Positions 1 to 9,020 of a stretch of DNA of 64,000 bases are shown piece by piece. The notes below the pieces were generated by a model. The model was not told where the DNA came from and ran no database searches. It saw only the letters and a program-made list of their open reading frames with translations. The stretch comes from Roseburia hominis A2-183 (lineage in GTDB: Bacteria; Bacillota; Clostridia; Lachnospirales; Lachnospiraceae). Each line of letters opens with the position of its first letter. Positions within the stretch are counted from its first letter, which is position 1. Made by a program: the position numbers and the translations under genes. Where the stretch lies: positions 3,224,001 to 3,288,000 of the forward strand of contig NC_015977.1 in assembly GCF_000225345.1 (NCBI RefSeq). Direction: 5' to 3'.

Positions 1-108
1 TAGTTCTTAATAAGGATTGTATACCACTATCATCCTGTTGTCAATAAAAATAGTAATAATTCTCATTATTATAAAAGCTTCCAAACTGAGCATCTTTTTC
101 CTGAATAA

Positions 109-858
109 CTATTTTATTTCGCGTTCAAATACATATTCTGAATCTGAAGATAAATCAGACCTAAACGAATATCCGAGTCTGTCAAATTTCTGAATCTCCA
201 CCGGATTTTCAATATTATTTTCCGCTATGAATCTGACCATTTCACCACGAGCCATCTTGGCATAGGTACCTTTTGTTACCAATTTATCTCCGGATAACTC
301 ACAAAATACAATCGTAATATATCTGTCCTGTGATGTCAGATACTTTTCTATACATTTTGAGTATTCTTTTGATGCAAGATTAATGATAATCCTACTGTCA
401 TCGATTACTGAGCGGTATAACAATTCTCCCCAGTACTCATACAGATTTTTTGCATCTCCAATTCCAACCTTTGCCTGCATTTCAAGACGATAAGGAGTCA
501 CACCATCCATTGGTTTTAAAATGCCATAAAACGCAGACAAGATTCTTAAATGATTTTTCAAATACTCAAACTGCTGGATTTCAAACACAGATGGTGCCAT
601 ATATTGAAATGCAATCCCTTCATATGCTAAAACAGCCGGAGTAAGCCTGTTATAAAGATCCATATTTTCCAATCTGTTAAAGTTCTGCTCTGCAATCTTG
701 TCATTACATTTCCAGATAGCTTTCAGTTCTTCTTTTGATTTGCTTTTCATCCAGTTTAATACTTCTGCTGTCTTATCAATATAGACAGGCAGTTCAACCG
801 GTGCTAAGTTATCGGTATCTACAATCATCTTTTTTGCAGGTGATAAAATAATCTTCAT
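109..858 (-). CDS. yaaA: YaaA family peroxide stress protein
   Basis: The 249-aa product matches the YaaA/DUF328 family in length and in its N-terminal signature (MKIILSPAKKM). In E. coli YaaA limits free intracellular iron and so protects DNA and proteins from Fenton damage during peroxide stress; the family is a DNA-binding fold with a helix-hairpin-helix. The ATG overlaps the stop of bcp by one base (TAATG), so the two are translationally coupled. It is the last gene of a leftward three-gene unit whose middle gene is a thiol peroxidase, which fits a peroxide-defence role. Bases 1-108 downstream hold no gene that I can see. Confidence 0.93.
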   Translation of the reverse strand: MKIILSPAKKMIVDTDNLAPVELPVYIDKTAEVLNWMKSKSKEELKAIWKCNDKIAEQNFNRLENMDLYNRLTPAVLAYEGIAFQYMAPSVFEIQQFEYLKNHLRILSAFYGILKPMDGVTPYRLEMQAKVGIGDAKNLYEYWGELLYRSVIDDSRIIINLASKEYSKCIEKYLTSQDRYITIVFCELSGDKLVTKGTYAKMARGEMVRFIAENNIENPVEIQKFDRLGYSFRSDLSSDSEYVFEREIK

Positions 859-1313
859 TATGCCAATTCCTTAAGCATATTTTCAGGATCATCTGCCGCC
901 TTGACTTTATCATTTGCCTTTATAATGATTCCCTGCTCATCAATAAGATATGTAGTTCTTACTACGCCAATAGATACTTTTCCATAATTTTTCTTTTCTT
1001 TCCAGACATCATATGCTTCAATAACTTTACGATCCGGATCTGCTAATAGCGTAAATGCCAGTCCGTATTTTTCTTCAAATCTCTTGTGAGACGCTACAGA
1101 GTCCTTGCTTACTCCGAGAATAACAGCTCCCTTCTCAGTAAACTGTGGATAACGCTCAGAAAAGCCACATGCCTGCTTCGTACATCCTGGTGTATTATCC
1201 TTTGGATAAAAATATAAGATCACTTTTTTTCCTGCATAATCGCTTAATTTATGCATTTCTCCATTCTGATCCGGCAATTCAAAGTCCGGTGCTTTTATTC
1301 CTAACTCTAACAT
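858..1313 (-). CDS. bcp: Thioredoxin-dependent thiol peroxidase (Bcp/PrxQ)
   Basis: A 151-aa atypical 2-Cys peroxiredoxin that reduces H2O2 and organic hydroperoxides in the cytoplasm using thioredoxin. The block PKDNTPGCTKQACGF carries the peroxidatic Cys at residue 44 and the resolving Cys at 49, the Bcp spacing. Length is normal. A GGAGG site lies 8 bases before the ATG, and only 3 bases separate this gene from the stop of the upstream small membrane protein. Together with yaaA it forms a compact antioxidant operon. Confidence 0.95.
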   Translation of the reverse strand: MLELGIKAPDFELPDQNGEMHKLSDYAGKKVILYFYPKDNTPGCTKQACGFSERYPQFTEKGAVILGVSKDSVASHKRFEEKYGLAFTLLADPDRKVIEAYDVWKEKKNYGKVSIGVVRTTYLIDEQGIIIKANDKVKAADDPENMLKELA

Positions 1314-1316
1314 TTA

Positions 1317-1526
1317 CTATTCCTCCGCTTTTGTATTTTCCACCTGTTTTCTTGTTCTTTTATTACCTGAAATCATTTTATGACCAGAATAGACTGCCAT
1401 AATCATGCATATCAGAGAGCCAAATGCAAAGTATTTGTGTGCTGCTTTTAACCCTTTATATCCTGTATAAAAAGTTCCAACCATTGTAACTATTGCTCCG
1501 ATTGACCAATATTTATGTGCTTTCAT
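1317..1526 (-). CDS. Small two-TM protein with an internal tandem repeat
   Basis: A 69-aa protein starting at the ATG at 1526, which has a perfect GGAGGTG site 5 bases upstream; a longer in-frame start at 1592 lacks one. The sequence is two copies of the same about 22-residue module: AHKYWSIG..TMVGTFYTGYK and AHKYFAFG..CMIMAVYSGHK. Each module makes one hydrophobic helix, giving a helical hairpin in the membrane with a charged C-terminus. It resembles the small DUF6219-type proteins of Clostridia, but I am not sure of that assignment and no function is known to me. It is first in the operon with bcp and yaaA. Confidence 0.75.
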   Translation of the reverse strand: MKAHKYWSIGAIVTMVGTFYTGYKGLKAAHKYFAFGSLICMIMAVYSGHKMISGNKRTRKQVENTKAEE

Positions 1527-1605
1527 GATACACCTCCATATTTTATTATCAACATCATAATACAACAATTTATTATTTTTCAACACCAGCATTTTTCATA
1601 GTTTT

Positions 1606-2283
1606 CTTTTAAGTCAGCAACCACCAGTTCAACTGGTGGTTTGCTATAAGCCCTCCAAAGGGCTATGTTACTACTCGCCCCAAAGGGCGGTGTCACAAGC
1701 ATTTTTACTGGTCCGCTATAAAGCGGTACTTCTTGAATCTTCTTTTCTCGATTCTTCTGCTTGTTCTTTTATATACTTCTGTACTGCCTCGTCTGTGATA
1801 TTACCGATTGTTTCCACATAATATCCTCTTGCCCAAAATGCTGCTTTATCCCACTTACTCTGTAACTCTGGGTGACGATCGTATAGCATTAGGGTGCTTT
1901 TACCCTTTAAATATCCCATAAAATCTGAGACACTTAATTTCGGTGGTATTGCGACACTTAAATGCACATGATCTACACAAACTGCTCCTGCAATTATTTC
2001 TACATTTTTATATTTGCATAGTGTATTTAAGATTTCACGTACATCCTCTCTTACCTTCCCATACAATACCTTTTTCCGATATTGGGGAATGAAAACGATG
2101 TGATATTGGCATTTCCATCTAGTGTGTGATATGCTTTTATTGTCCACTTGGACCACCTCCTGTGTTGAGTTTGGCTTGCGACACCATTCTCAATATACCA
2201 CAGGAGGTTTTTCTTTTTTATCCTCACCGTTTCCAACTATTCCATTCTCCCCAGCATAGCTGGGGGATTAGACTTTTCATTCA
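1606..2283 (-). mobile_element. IS200/IS605-family insertion sequence, copy 1 (complete)
   Basis: A tnpA-only element with no inverted terminal repeats, as usual for IS200. At the end 3' of tnpA there is a strong hairpin (about 1616-1645, arms ACCACCAGTT/AACTGGTGGT) and two smaller GC hairpins. At the other end there is a subterminal hairpin (CCCCAGCATAGCTGGGG, near 2251-2268), then GATTAGACTTTTCAT where the match to copy 2 stops. These are the expected left and right palindromes recognised by the single-strand transposase. End coordinates are estimates from the comparison with copy 2. Confidence 0.85.
1716..2147 (-). CDS. tnpA: IS200/IS605 transposase TnpA (Y1 HUH)
   Basis: Single-strand DNA transposase of the Y1-HUH class. 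The HUH pair is in VDHVHLSV (about residues 60-66) and the catalytic Tyr is in AVQKYIKEQ. The likely start is the GTG at 2147, which sits 8 bases after an AGGAGG site; the earlier GTG at 2156 lies almost on that site. Compared with copy 2 this gene has an extra Ala codon (KWDKAAFWARG against KWDKAFWARG) just before the conserved GYYVETIG block. The usual family spacing matches copy 2, so activity of this copy is uncertain. Confidence 0.9.
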   Translation of the reverse strand: MDNKSISHTRWKCQYHIVFIPQYRKKVLYGKVREDVREILNTLCKYKNVEIIAGAVCVDHVHLSVAIPPKLSVSDFMGYLKGKSTLMLYDRHPELQSKWDKAAFWARGYYVETIGNITDEAVQKYIKEQAEESRKEDSRSTAL

Positions 2284-2357
2284 AGAAAAAGGCGTGTTCA
2301 TGGGAGTAAGCAACAATGTAGTCATTCTTTCTTTTATTAGTACTATTTTAAAATATT

Positions 2358-4817
2358 CTATTTCGCTATCACCCTCATTGACTCCCTTGGTTTCCTCATA
2401 AAAGTCTCAATAGAAATTTGCTCAATCTTTGTTCCATCCTTAAGAACAACAATGTCCCCATTCTCCATAATTATTGTCTTATCATCATACTTGAAACCAG
2501 GCTCAGCATCCGTCTCGTTGACCGATGCGTCATTTGCCAATCTTCGTACTTCAATGTACAGGCGATATTCTTCCTCTGAACTGATATGAAGATCTGGCAC
2601 ATCTGGACAGTGCTGCAACAAGAACATATTTGTAAAGAATGGGAAATCCCTGACTTCTTTTGCAACCAATGGGATGTTTAATTCTTTCCATTCCTTAATC
2701 TCAAATCGATAATATGCCTCATCAGAATTCTTTGGAATCTCTCGTATGTCTCTACGCTTTACAGCACTTGTCTTTGTAACCTCACCATAGTACCTGATTC
2801 CCGCTTCTCTCCCAAAGATATTGATAGATTGATAAATTGCCACATAATGAATTGGTAAATCCGCATCCCTAATCTTTGACGCCGGGATATGATAAAACTT
2901 ATACTTTAAGCAAGTATCCAACTGTGCTCTGTTTCTCAACGCTCCAACCAGCACATCGCGTTGATTCCAATCAATCTTGGCAAGCTTGTCCTCAATACCT
3001 CTTGGCAATGTTGCTCTTTCAAATGCCGAATCTGGAGAATCAGCTATCAAAGCATCAAGCATATCCTGTACCATAGAAGTCTCTGAAGGAAGAAATGGCA
3101 AACCGCCTATGTTCACTTTCTCAATACTTTCGAAGAATTTGTGATTTCTATATTCTTCCTTATTTGCATAAGGGAATAACACATATGCCCCAAACATTGT
3201 TCTCTCGTATGGATCTGCACCATTATGATAAACAATCGCATCTCTGTAACGATGCATTGTATTTATATCATCCGTTTCAGGACCAGGTGTATGTGAAATA
3301 GTATTGTAATAATCACTGCCTTCCAACGCAGGATTTACGCGATACTTTGCATCAAATACATATTCATATTTAACCTTTTTTCCAACCTGATTTACCGTCT
3401 TTTTCTCAAGTGAAAGAACATTATCGGGCTTTTGCGCCACGGTCGGAACTTGTCCTGACTTAGGGTTGTACGATAGTGTAATCACTTCTCCATTCTCTGA
3501 ATTACGATACTTAACCTTTGACGAGGAGCCCTTTACCAAAGATACAAACAAACCATTTCCCTGAACCTTAACTATATCTTGAGAAATCAATTCATATCGA
3601 TCCTTCATCATGCTATTGAGCTTGATAAAGCACCAATACTCATATAATAAAGCCAAATCTTTTACAGAAATATTGAAGACATCTCCTGTAATAGATAATC
3701 CTCTTAAAAGCATCAAATAGTATTTATACAAATCCCTATATCCTGGAGCCATTGAGAAAACTAATGACATACCGGAGGATGCTTCTTTTGCCTCAACATC
3801 AGCCAAAAAAGTAGTATTACAACGCCGGTTTAGTTCTCTCACCATTCCGTCAATCTTGGCTATTACGGCCTGGTCTTCTTTTCGCTGCAATTTAAGATAA
3901 TTCTTTTTGAATGATTCCAACTTCCTCGCAGTTGAAAGCAGTATGTATTTTGTAAGCTGATTCTCTTTTGTATCATATGAAACTTGTTTTCTTACAGCCA
4001 ATGCTCTTTCAATGCGAATCTCTCCATTCACTCTCTTCGCTTGATCTGGATGCTTTTTAATCCATCTTATCGTTCTGCCATCAGTCTTCTTAACTTTGTG
4101 ACTTGGTAAAACTTGATGTGTTGTATCTAGCACATGATGAGGCTGTGACATAATGGTATCTGCCGCTTTAATAAAATCTTTGTATATCTTGTTTATAACC
4201 GCAAAGAATTCAACTGGACTACTATTCACCTTTTCGCTCTGCTGATATCCTAAATATGTTTTCTTAAGGAAATCAAAAACAACATTGTAAACTTCCTTAG
4301 TTACATCTTCGACAATCTGCTTATAATCGTTTTGATAATCGATTTTAGTAGGAAAAACCTCTATAACAAGGCGCAAGTAATTAACACCATCAATTTGGAT
4401 CACTAAATCAGAAAAACCAATTTCATTTCCAAAATTGATGACGCCAGATAAAATCTCATGATTTCTACTCGCTCGTGTCACCTTGTTACGCACATTAAGG
4501 TTATCATGCCAAAACGCAACCTTATGTCCATCTACAGCTTCAATTACAATTTCATACTGCTGTTGCTCATAAAACATCGGATAGATTGAATATATACCCG
4601 TTGAAATTTCCCCATTTCTTGAGGAAAACCGTGGTACATCGCCATCCCTTAAAGTCATTTGAAAATCATCTACACAATGAACCTTAATTGATGAATCGCC
4701 GTTTTTATGCTCAATTCCTTGGAAGTTAGGATGTGTTGCCTTTCCTTTTATGGTGACACTTACTTTTTCAGTTTGCACATATAGCAACTCATTAGAGCCA
4801 GTAAGCTGTGAATCCAT
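2358..4817 (-). CDS. mcrC: McrC-like restriction subunit (DUF2357 + PD-(D/E)XK nuclease)
   Basis: About 819 aa. The N-terminal third is a DUF2357-type region, and the C-terminal half carries a PD-(D/E)XK nuclease core with a visible FDAKY motif (roughly residue 485-490). It is much longer than classical E. coli McrC (about 350 aa), as in the DUF2357/DUF524 McrC branch. McrC partners the McrB NTPase to cut modified or foreign DNA. The ATG at 4817 is preferred over a TTG at 4826 because the AAGGAG site is 11 bases before it. The gene overlaps the end of mcrB by about 26 bases, so it is translationally coupled. It is the last gene of the operon that starts at 8672. Confidence 0.85.
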   Translation of the reverse strand: MDSQLTGSNELLYVQTEKVSVTIKGKATHPNFQGIEHKNGDSSIKVHCVDDFQMTLRDGDVPRFSSRNGEISTGIYSIYPMFYEQQQYEIVIEAVDGHKVAFWHDNLNVRNKVTRASRNHEILSGVINFGNEIGFSDLVIQIDGVNYLRLVIEVFPTKIDYQNDYKQIVEDVTKEVYNVVFDFLKKTYLGYQQSEKVNSSPVEFFAVINKIYKDFIKAADTIMSQPHHVLDTTHQVLPSHKVKKTDGRTIRWIKKHPDQAKRVNGEIRIERALAVRKQVSYDTKENQLTKYILLSTARKLESFKKNYLKLQRKEDQAVIAKIDGMVRELNRRCNTTFLADVEAKEASSGMSLVFSMAPGYRDLYKYYLMLLRGLSITGDVFNISVKDLALLYEYWCFIKLNSMMKDRYELISQDIVKVQGNGLFVSLVKGSSSKVKYRNSENGEVITLSYNPKSGQVPTVAQKPDNVLSLEKKTVNQVGKKVKYEYVFDAKYRVNPALEGSDYYNTISHTPGPETDDINTMHRYRDAIVYHNGADPYERTMFGAYVLFPYANKEEYRNHKFFESIEKVNIGGLPFLPSETSMVQDMLDALIADSPDSAFERATLPRGIEDKLAKIDWNQRDVLVGALRNRAQLDTCLKYKFYHIPASKIRDADLPIHYVAIYQSINIFGREAGIRYYGEVTKTSAVKRRDIREIPKNSDEAYYRFEIKEWKELNIPLVAKEVRDFPFFTNMFLLQHCPDVPDLHISSEEEYRLYIEVRRLANDASVNETDAEPGFKYDDKTIIMENGDIVVLKDGTKIEQISIETFMRKPRESMRVIAK

Positions 4818-6972
4818 CCTCTTCAAATCTCCTTACCATGAAAGCAATCTTCTTTGCACTTTCCTTGTATTTGCAAGTTTCTTTATTTGCAGCCGCCATC
4901 ATCTTCGCACTTACATCATCACTCTCCGTCTGATAGCTCTCATAATCTCCTGCGCAATACTTAAATAATTCGCATAACATTATTTTTACTGAAGCGCTAC
5001 TTCCTTGTATTCTAGGCAGAATCTTCTGCATTATTTCATGATCAAATGCCTGATTTCTTGTCAAAAGATTACCTGCATTCTTATTGTTAAGCATATAGAA
5101 TACAATCTCATCTCTTACACGATATCCAACATGAGCATTTGCTTTTTCCAAAATCTTATTAATATCCTGAAGTTCTATACAAACATCTTCGACAAAATCC
5201 TTGTCTGAAGCACACTGATTAAAAAAAACATAATCAGCTTTCATAAATGTGTTATCTGCGAAAATAGCTTTTACTTCGCCCTGCGTAGAATCAAAATTTG
5301 CTAGTAATTCTACGGTGGAAAATTCAATGGTATTTGCCCTATCAAGAACCTTTCTACTGAATGGGAATGTCGTTTCATCCATATTTACAGTACCAATTAT
5401 ATATAAGTTCTCTGGTATTCTTACAACACCATATTTTCCTTTTGCAGTAATATCTGCTCCATAATAATTTTCTGTAATAAGCGGATCTGTTGTAACTTTT
5501 CCATCCACATATTCTCTTGTTTCTATGATTGATAAAATATCACTTAAATAATATTCCACACGCGCCAAATTCATTTCATCTAAGCATAAGAAATATGGAT
5601 TTCTACTATCCAGTTCTGCCTGCTTAACAAAATCAATGATTGCTCCTGGAATAAACTTATCATTTAAGTTCACATGGCCGAACAAATCTGATGAGTCTGA
5701 CCAATCAGGTCTTACAGAAACAAGTTTATAACGGCCATTCTGGCTTGTTGCACCAATTGCTTCAGCAAACAGTCTTACAAGACGAGTTTTTCCTGTACCA
5801 CTAGTTCCTGCAAGAATTACAAATGGCTTTGATTTAAGGCTGAGGTAATAATTCTCAACAAGACCTTCATTAAAAGTAAAGCCTTTTGCCGCTATGTACT
5901 TCTTTATCTGATCTAATGTATCCTTTGTTGACAATTGTTCCTCACCTACTTCCACATCTATAATCTCTGTATTCTCAGCTTTACCATTAACATATTCTTT
6001 GTAAATATCCATCATGAGTCTTAAGTCATTCTGTAACTCTGATTCACCAGGAACGTTCCCTTTTTTATATTCCTTATAGAAAATCATTCCTTCCTGATAT
6101 AATTCACCCAACTCAGTCAAACCATCCCCAAGTTTTGCGTTGTTATCAGCATTAAATCCTCGAGAATCAATTCGTTTTCTTATGTCTTCGGCTTTCTCAC
6201 GCATGATTCGAATAGTATCTTTCTTCGAATTATTTTTCCTTATATCTGTACATCCCTGATTAAATGAAAGATATAAAGAATTTCCATCCTTAGAAAGTAG
6301 ATATACAATGTAAATGCCCTTTGTGGCTGTGGTCGTAATCTTCCGGTCGAATATACAAACCCATGGAATCATGGCCCAATTTCCCTGGCCTACACTTCCT
6401 GTTATCAAATACGGAGCTGATTCTACAATTCCGGTTTCATATATTGCTAATGGTATATCCGACCTGAAAAACGATCCCATCTGATGTCCCGCAAATGTTT
6501 CTTTTTTTGAAGGGACATAATCATTCAGAATTTTTGTTACCACTGTATTTAGATTCATAACACCTGGTGTTGTTGAAACAGCACTATCTTCATTTATTGT
6601 GTTCACGGTTACAGCGGGCAAACATTTAAATGTTAGTTCGCCAACTTTTCCAGAGTATACTTCTAGCTTTCCGCCTACTGCATCATAATTGTCTGAGTTA
6701 GGTGAGAAAATCTTTCGTAATTCTGAAACCAAATCCCCTGAATATCTAACTTGAAATACAGTTCTTCCTGCATTCTCCCCAGTCAAATTAACATTTGTAT
6801 ATGAGGCTGAACACTTTAACTGACCAACCCATACAACTATTTCCTTACGTTCGCCTTTTTGCAAATTTGCCCCTAAACATTTTGCAAAAATATCCCATTT
6901 ATCTACAGGAATAGTGAATCCCGATGTCAAAATGGATTTATTGATATTATTTGAATATATACATTCTGCCAT
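4792..6972 (-). CDS. mcrB: McrB-like AAA+ GTPase
   Basis: A 726-aa motor subunit of a type IV (modification-dependent) restriction system. Residues about 140-270 resemble the MrcB_N/DUF3578 module. The AAA+ domain has Walker A GTSGTGKT at 389-396, Walker B FLCLDEMNLA, and the McrB signature NMDETT. The first about 120 residues are an extra, probably target-recognition, domain that I cannot assign firmly; an EcoRII-N-like effector domain is possible. The ATG follows the stop of the MazG-like gene directly. GTP specificity is inferred from the family. Confidence 0.9.
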   Translation of the reverse strand: MAECIYSNNINKSILTSGFTIPVDKWDIFAKCLGANLQKGERKEIVVWVGQLKCSASYTNVNLTGENAGRTVFQVRYSGDLVSELRKIFSPNSDNYDAVGGKLEVYSGKVGELTFKCLPAVTVNTINEDSAVSTTPGVMNLNTVVTKILNDYVPSKKETFAGHQMGSFFRSDIPLAIYETGIVESAPYLITGSVGQGNWAMIPWVCIFDRKITTTATKGIYIVYLLSKDGNSLYLSFNQGCTDIRKNNSKKDTIRIMREKAEDIRKRIDSRGFNADNNAKLGDGLTELGELYQEGMIFYKEYKKGNVPGESELQNDLRLMMDIYKEYVNGKAENTEIIDVEVGEEQLSTKDTLDQIKKYIAAKGFTFNEGLVENYYLSLKSKPFVILAGTSGTGKTRLVRLFAEAIGATSQNGRYKLVSVRPDWSDSSDLFGHVNLNDKFIPGAIIDFVKQAELDSRNPYFLCLDEMNLARVEYYLSDILSIIETREYVDGKVTTDPLITENYYGADITAKGKYGVVRIPENLYIIGTVNMDETTFPFSRKVLDRANTIEFSTVELLANFDSTQGEVKAIFADNTFMKADYVFFNQCASDKDFVEDVCIELQDINKILEKANAHVGYRVRDEIVFYMLNNKNAGNLLTRNQAFDHEIMQKILPRIQGSSASVKIMLCELFKYCAGDYESYQTESDDVSAKMMAAANKETCKYKESAKKIAFMVRRFEEDGFTAYWL

Positions 6973-7290
6973 CTACCTTTTCTCCTCCACATACTCTAAA
7001 AATATCTTCTCCTTAAATCCACCGCGCTTTTCAGCCTTATTAGCTCTCATAGCCTCTAATTCAGCCAATGAATACCCTCTCGCCACGCAAATTGCATGAA
7101 GCACTTCCAGAACATCTGCCATCTCTTCAAGATTTTTATCAGCCTGATACTCAGCCACTTCCTCATTCAACTTAGCCTCAAGCGCAACTATATATTCCTC
7201 ATTTGATAAAATATGTGTCCTACACACCTTACCGTCTGCTTCAATTATTTCTGGAATTTTATCACGTACTAATTTGTTATATACCTTCAT
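6973..7290 (-). CDS. MazG-like nucleoside triphosphate pyrophosphohydrolase
   Basis: A 105-aa all-alpha NTP pyrophosphohydrolase. The N-terminus VYNKLVRDKIPEII is characteristic, and the metal-binding acidic motifs appear as EEVAEY and EEMADVLEV (EExxE..ExxD pattern). Members hydrolyse (d)NTPs to NMP and PPi; this short subgroup is often found in defence and phage loci. Its position between an HNH nuclease gene and mcrB, with contiguous or near-contiguous spacing, says it is part of the defence operon. What it does there, for example nucleotide pool control or an abortive function, is not visible in the sequence. Confidence 0.85.
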   Translation of the reverse strand: MKVYNKLVRDKIPEIIEADGKVCRTHILSNEEYIVALEAKLNEEVAEYQADKNLEEMADVLEVLHAICVARGYSLAELEAMRANKAEKRGGFKEKIFLEYVEEKR

Positions 7291-7302
7291 TATGACGCCC
7301 CC

Positions 7303-8463
7303 TTATGAAACCTTCCAAATCTCGTAACCTTGTCTTCTTGCAGAATCGTATACCGGTTGCATATTTTTCCCAAGGATGTTTATAAACTCTGACGGTGAAT
7401 TTCCTTTCCGATATAACTCCTGTACTGCCCATATCGAGTGCAAATTATCTTTATAACAATGCTTGTATAGTTTTTGCAGACCTGGCTTTTCATGAATCAA
7501 TTCATACATTATGAATTGATTATTTGCAAACTGCTCAAAATAATCGTTCCATGCAGGAAGTTTCTTATTTTTCTGCATATTCTGTATCGGATCCATAGGC
7601 ATCAAATTCCACAATTCATCATTCATAACAAAGTTTCTTGGAATAAAGTGATCCACAGCGTAGCTTTCTCTATTTATGTCACCTTCCATAAATACATTTT
7701 TAACTGGTCGAATTTCCAAAATCGCATCCCACAGTTTTCTTACATTTTCAAGTTTTCTTGCTTTCTCATCTTCTTGAGTTAATTTATATACTATCCCTGG
7801 GACTTCCGGGTTATTGTTCTGTAACCACTTTACCTTCTCATACTTAATCCATCCTAAAATAGAAACCGTATTATCTTGAATCATCTGAATCCAGCCATCA
7901 TTGAATGAGACAACCTTTTTCAAGCTCTTTTCATCATTAAATGTATATGGAAGCAAGATTTCTGACCCACTTAATCTATTATAATAAGCTATCATTCTTC
8001 CTGCGCTGCTATTTAAGTCAATCTTCTCTGTTCCTTTATTTGCAAATCCAGATAAAGCTTTATAAGGCACATTCTTAGTAAGCTCTGTTTTATAAAAGTG
8101 TAATTCCTTGTCATCTGAAAATTCATTTAGTTTGTTAATAATCTGAATTTCATCCGCGTTACTTGGAAGATCAGATAGTTTGAATAATCTTGATACAGCC
8201 TTTTCAAGATTATCTTTCACCTCTCCCTCCCCGTAGATTCCACTTAAATGAATATGATATTCCTGGACAGGGAACCACGCATTCACAATCATTTTATTGA
8301 TTATTTCATCATATGTGACTTCTGTTCTATTAGCGGATATCAACTGTACAATTGCTTCAAGCCAATAGAATTTATAGCTATACGAAGGAGAGCTCATCAT
8401 CTTAGAAAAGCCTTCTATATCAAGTTTATTATAATAATTTCTATCAATTATCAGTTCAGCCAA
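7303..8463 (-). CDS. HNH endonuclease-domain protein of the McrBC operon
   Basis: A 386-aa protein. Residues about 270-310 contain an HNH-type core: VDHFIPRNF, then ELWNLMPMDP and QNMQK, where His is the general base and Asn/His lie downstream. The rest is alpha-helical and unassigned. The start codon is TTG at 8463, supported by AAGGTGAG just upstream. It sits second in the operon after the small HTH gene and 12 bases before the MazG-like gene. HNH proteins of this type occur in defence islands; whether it acts with McrBC or as an independent nuclease cannot be told from sequence. Confidence 0.75.
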   Translation of the reverse strand: MAELIIDRNYYNKLDIEGFSKMMSSPSYSYKFYWLEAIVQLISANRTEVTYDEIINKMIVNAWFPVQEYHIHLSGIYGEGEVKDNLEKAVSRLFKLSDLPSNADEIQIINKLNEFSDDKELHFYKTELTKNVPYKALSGFANKGTEKIDLNSSAGRMIAYYNRLSGSEILLPYTFNDEKSLKKVVSFNDGWIQMIQDNTVSILGWIKYEKVKWLQNNNPEVPGIVYKLTQEDEKARKLENVRKLWDAILEIRPVKNVFMEGDINRESYAVDHFIPRNFVMNDELWNLMPMDPIQNMQKNKKLPAWNDYFEQFANNQFIMYELIHEKPGLQKLYKHCYKDNLHSIWAVQELYRKGNSPSEFINILGKNMQPVYDSARRQGYEIWKVS

Positions 8464-8495
8464 TATCTCACCTTCTCTCTATCACTGTTACATTG

Positions 8496-8672
8496 CTATA
8501 TGTTCTTTTTTGCTTTTCTAGGATCCTCTGGTTTTTTTGCTTCCTTAGGAATCATCCACATTCTTCCCATCATGATAGCGCCTTCTATACGTCCTTCTTT
8601 GCAATAAATCGCCACTCTTCTCTGTGAAACATTCCATTTTTTTGCACAATCTGCTGAAGTTAAATATTCCAT
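8496..8672 (-). CDS. Small helix-turn-helix protein, probable controller of the McrBC operon
   Basis: A 58-aa protein. It starts MEYLTSADCAKKWNVSQRRV and continues AIYCKEGRIEGAIMMGRMWM, the pattern of MerR/excisionase-type winged HTH proteins (first helix, recognition helix, then the G-x-W-x-IP wing). GGAGG lies 8 bases before the ATG. It is the first gene of the five-gene operon and lies directly downstream of a consensus promoter containing repeated CGAATAC motifs. This is the arrangement of controller proteins of restriction systems. Autoregulation is an inference. Confidence 0.8.
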   Translation of the reverse strand: MEYLTSADCAKKWNVSQRRVAIYCKEGRIEGAIMMGRMWMIPKEAKKPEDPRKAKKNI

Positions 8673-8710
8673 TCTATGTCCTCCATATAAAACGACAACA
8701 TGTCATATTA

Positions 8711-8764
8711 ATTATATTCGAATACGCGAATACTTTCAAGATAAATATTCTATGTTGCGAATAC
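8711..8764 (-). promoter_or_regulatory. Promoter and iterated operator of the McrBC operon
   Basis: On the minus strand there is TTGAAA (8739-8734), a 17-base spacer, and TATAAT (8716-8711), 39 bases before the HTH start. Two GTATTCG repeats (8733-8727 and 8725-8719) fill the spacer exactly, and the lower one forms the perfect palindrome TATTCGAATA. A third GTATTCG (8764-8758) lies 31 bases (about three helical turns) upstream. A protein bound there would block RNA polymerase, so this is a strong candidate operator for the 58-aa HTH protein. Confidence 0.75.
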
Positions 8765-8770
8765 TTTTCT

Positions 8771-9020
8771 ATATGTTGACAGCATGAACCCGCAGCCGCA
8801 CTTGAAGGCAATAGAAAAGGCCCTGACCATAGAATTTTCCCCACAATCAGAGCCTTCGGCAGAACAGCCTAGCACAGCTGTCTTCGTTCCACTTCGGTCG
8901 TCGCTAAACAAGTGCCACCGGCACTTAGCGACCTGCTGTAAACATATTTAGTTAGCTAACACATTTTATATCGACTATTTTACTCTCTTCAGTTTGAATT
9001 GTCGCAAATTTTGCGATGGT
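8771..9020. other. Intergenic region with a long imperfect hairpin
   Basis: No gene seen in these 250 bases. The main structure is an imperfect stem-loop at 8901-8931 (AAGTGCC/GGCACTT core, extended by TCGCTAA/TTAGCGA with a 3-base bulge). It lies downstream of the DUF6933-like gene and could be a processing or termination structure; it has no clear T-run. Confidence 0.4.

Noticed and set aside
2051..2236. 61-codon frame overlapping the IS200 transposase start (and its twin at 12125-12310)
   Set aside because: It is an out-of-frame shadow of tnpA that also covers the left-end hairpin; duplicated only because the IS is.
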